A DNA stretch of 35,391 nucleotides, taken from assembly GCA_029213065.1 (NCBI GenBank), contig JARGPH010000035.1, positions 1-35,391 of the forward strand. The letters run 5' to 3'. The notes beneath the pieces are model-generated. The model made no database searches. It was not told the origin of the DNA and saw nothing but the letters and a program-made list of their open reading frames with translations. The DNA comes from Verrucomicrobiales bacterium. Its GTDB lineage: Bacteria; Verrucomicrobiota; Verrucomicrobiia; Verrucomicrobiales; DEV007. This document shows, piece after piece, positions 32,682 through 35,391 of this stretch; positions within the stretch are counted from its first letter, which is position 1, and every line of letters begins with the position of its first letter. The translations under genes and the position numbers were made by a program.

Positions 32682-35391
32682 TTTTCAATCCACGCCCCCC
32701 CTGAGGGGGCGACGGTAAGTGGGTCTCGTGTGAGGCTCCCGCTAGTGTTTCAATCCACGCCCCCGTGAAGGGGCGACACGTCCTCCCAATTGCCCGCTGC
32801 ATCTTTGCGCTGTTTCAATCCACGCCCCGTGAAGGGGCGACTCTTCGATGAATCAATCATCGAGATCACGGAAGAGTTTCAATCCACGCCCCCGTGAAGG
32901 GGCGACATTTGATAAGACTGGCGAGCGTATGCCCGACCATGTTTCAATCCACGCCCCCGTGAAGGGGCGACTTCGATCTGATCTACAGGTCGATAATGGA
33001 ACGATGTTTCAATCCACGCCCCCGTGAAGGGGCGACCCTTCGAGGTAGGTCGACTTCTCGATGTCCATCTTGTTTCAATCCACGCCCCCGTGAAGGGGCG
33101 ACGCGTCGTTTATTCCATCCGTGATTTCTGGGTATTGTTTCAATCCACGCCCCCGTGAAGGGGCGACAATTTCCGGACAGCACGCCTCCATCGACCCCTC
33201 GTTTCAATCCACGCCCCCGTGAAGGGGCGACCGACTCGGGGAACCTCGTATTACTGACTTTGACGAGTTTCAATCCACGCCCCCGTGAAGGGGCGACGAT
33301 TCAGGGAATGCACTATTGTTGGCCTTCGTTGGTTTCAATCCACGCCCCCGTGAAGGGGCGACGAGGTAATGACCACCGGCCTGCCCGTTGTGGGTGTTTC
33401 AATCCACGCCCCCGTGAAGGGGCGACAGAATTATGAGTGATCCGTATTTAGGACGTGACGTTTCAATCCACGCCCCCGTGAAGGGGCGACTTCTTAATTA
33501 ATGAAAATCACAATCAACACAGTAGTTTCAATCCACGCCCCCGTGAAGGGGCGACATGTGGGCAATCATATTCAAATCGCCCCTCGTTGGTTTCAATCCA
33601 CGCCCCCGTGAAGGGGCGACGCTGGCGGTGGGGGGAATGTTGTATGGCGCGGGGTTTCAATCCACGCCCCCGTGAAGGGGCGACTCGGCTCACACGTCGG
33701 GGGCGAGCACGGAGCCGGGTTTCAATCCACGCCCCCGTGAAGGGGCGACGGAGCTGGGCGGACAAGTGGGATCTGACGGTGGAGTTTCAATCCACGCCCC
33801 CGTGAAGGGGCGACGATTGCGCGGACCCTGAGAAGGCGAGCATCATTGTTTCAATCCACGCCCCCGTGAAGGGGCGACCGGCATTTCGAAAAGCGGAATC
33901 AGCAGGAATGCAGTTTCAATCCACGCCCCCGTGAAGGGGCGACGGCTGGGCTTCCGGGGGCGGATAAAGATAAAGAGTTTCAATCCACGCCCCCGTGAAG
34001 GGGCGACCTCCTTTTTGGAGTGGGCGCCTAAGTTCGTCGAGTTTCAATCCACGCCCCCGTGAAGGGGCGACTACCGGGTTTGGTTTATTTAACAGCTTCG
34101 GAACTGTTTCAATCCACGCCCCCGTGAAGGGGCGACCGAGTGGGATCCGGATCGTGGCGTCTACACCGGCGTTTCAATCCACGCCCCCGTGAAGGGGCGA
34201 CTCTCGCGGGCTGGTCGAATCTCAATTCCGATGGTGTTTCAATCCACGCCCCCGTGAAGGGGCGACATCGTCCCGCAGCGTGATCTCATCCTTGATATCT
34301 GTTTCAATCCACGCCCCCGTGAAGGGGCGACATTCCGCGCGGTTACACGAATCAGAACGTGAATAGTTTCAATCCACGCCCCCGTGAAGGGGCGACCCGG
34401 CGTCGTGAGCATTCGCCACATCTCCGCCTGTTTCAATCCACGCCCCCGTGAAGGGGCGACCAGACTTAACGTGATTGACTGCAACCATCTGATCAGTTTC
34501 AATCCACGCCCCCGTGAAGGGGCGACGCTTCCGGCTGGAAGGACTGGGAGCAGGAGCAAGTGTTTCAATCCACGCCCCCGTGAAGGGGCGACTGAAAACC
34601 CTGAGAAGTCGCGGCGCGTTTTTGTGTTTCAATCCACGCCCCCGTGAAGGGGCGACTTCCTTGTTTGCGCTAAGGTCGCGACATGCCAAGGTTTCAATCC
34701 ACGCCCCCGTGAAGGGGCGACAGATGTAACGCTAACGTTTCCACCGCAGGATAAGTTTCAATCCACGCCCCCGTGAAGGGGCGACCTCTTGATCCTCGTT
34801 TCCGGCCTCCTCGCGTGGGTTTCAATCCACGCCCCCGTGAAGGGGCGACAGGCCAGTGAACCCTTTCGGGGTTTCCTTTGCCGTGTTTCAATCCACGCCC
34901 CCGTGAAGGGGCGACAGTCTTTCCTTCCTGGCTGGTCGAACTAATGATTGTTTCAATCCACGCCCCCGTGAAGGGGCGACGGGTATCATTACCCGTGCCC
35001 TGGCAGTGGAAGTGTTTCAATCCACGCCCCCGTGAAGGGGCGACGCAACAGGCCAAGGCCTTCACGTGCCCGGCCAATGTTTCAATCCACGCCCCCGTGA
35101 AGGGGCGACCCCGAGTAGATCTTTGATCCCCCAATAGCTATGTGTTTCAATCCACGCCCCCGTGAAGGGGCGACCAGGATTCGCGAGACGCATCAACGAC
35201 ACCGCAATGTTTCAATCCACGCCCCCGTGAAGGGGCGACAACAGGAGAAAATGCAGAAAGGCAGAACTAAGAAGTTTCAATCCACGCCCCCGTGAAGGGG
35301 CGACAGCTTGCCGGGCTGCCGACGGTTGAGGGTTGGCTGTTTCAATCCACGCCCCCGTGAAGGGGCGACGCGCGCCCGCGCGGGTTCCGTA
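32682..35391 (-). CRISPR. CRISPR array, 42 repeats, type I-C-like, leader off the right edge
   Basis: I count 42 repeats and 41 full spacers; a 22-nt part of another spacer ends the window. The usual repeat is 31 bp and on the plus strand begins GTTTCAATCC and ends GGGGCGAC, with a CGCCCC/GGGGCG stem. Spacers are 33-35 bp. On the minus strand the repeat ends GGATTGAAAC, the 3' end of type I-C repeats, so the array should be transcribed leftward. In agreement, the leftmost repeats are altered: the first (32682-32713) has extra C/G and a T for the leading G, and the third (32812-32841) lacks one C. The leader and any cas genes should lie to the right; none are in this window. Confidence 0.97.

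Noticed and set aside
32983-35134. Several open frames across the CRISPR array on both strands
   Set aside because: Their repeated peptide units (for example RPFTGAWIET and FNPRPREGAT) are only translations of the CRISPR repeat.

Overview
The window looks like chromosomal DNA of a free-living, probably aquatic, member of the Verrucomicrobiota; a planctomycete is the main alternative. This rests on gene content: a sulfatase, a DUF1593 nucleoside-hydrolase-like protein, a Tat-exported beta-propeller glycosidase, a secreted GH-A glycosidase, a PQQ-type propeller protein paired with a monohaem cytochrome, a PhoD-like phosphatase and a GlgE. No rRNA or tRNA was found to confirm it. Genes are tightly packed on both strands, and many carry signal peptides.

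Layout. 1-5043 (minus strand) holds a cut lipoprotein, a DUF1080/LamG-like protein, a PhoD-like phosphatase, a membrane protein and a Tat-exported propeller glycosidase. 5369-6121 is an SDR oxidoreductase. 6170-8616 (minus) is a cytochrome c/propeller pair with overlapping start and stop. 8948-11625 is a TetR regulator followed by a CMD/AhpD-like protein, an exported HAD protein and a membrane protein; near-identical 15-bp boxes sit before tetR and before the CMD gene. 11755-14464 has a nucleoside-hydrolase-like protein and a convergent glycosidase. 14477-17704 is a sulfur island: an ArsR-type regulator facing two half-size YeeE/YedE transporters and a three-part periplasmic protein. 17909-19167 has two small membrane proteins and repeat debris. 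Then come truD, a sulfatase/SDR pair (minus), a marR-MFP-RND efflux operon, a methyltransferase, a GGQ release-factor-like protein, glgE and an orphan CHASE2-like protein. From 32682 to the right edge runs a CRISPR array of 42 repeats of type I-C character, read leftward, with its leader and any cas genes outside the window.

The most interesting unit is 14477-17704. A cysteine-containing ArsR repressor, an ATTC-N8-GAAT operator, paired YeeE/YedE halves and a DUF442 phosphatase/rhodanese-like domain recall the BigR-PmpA-PmpB-Blh persulfide system. Here the usual metallo-beta-lactamase partner is missing. Instead the DUF442-like domain sits between a histidine-rich N-terminal domain and a Tll0287-like c-type haem domain, which suggests periplasmic sulfur or redox chemistry. 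Second in interest are the TetR two-box regulon and the preserved hairpin in the oldest CRISPR repeat.
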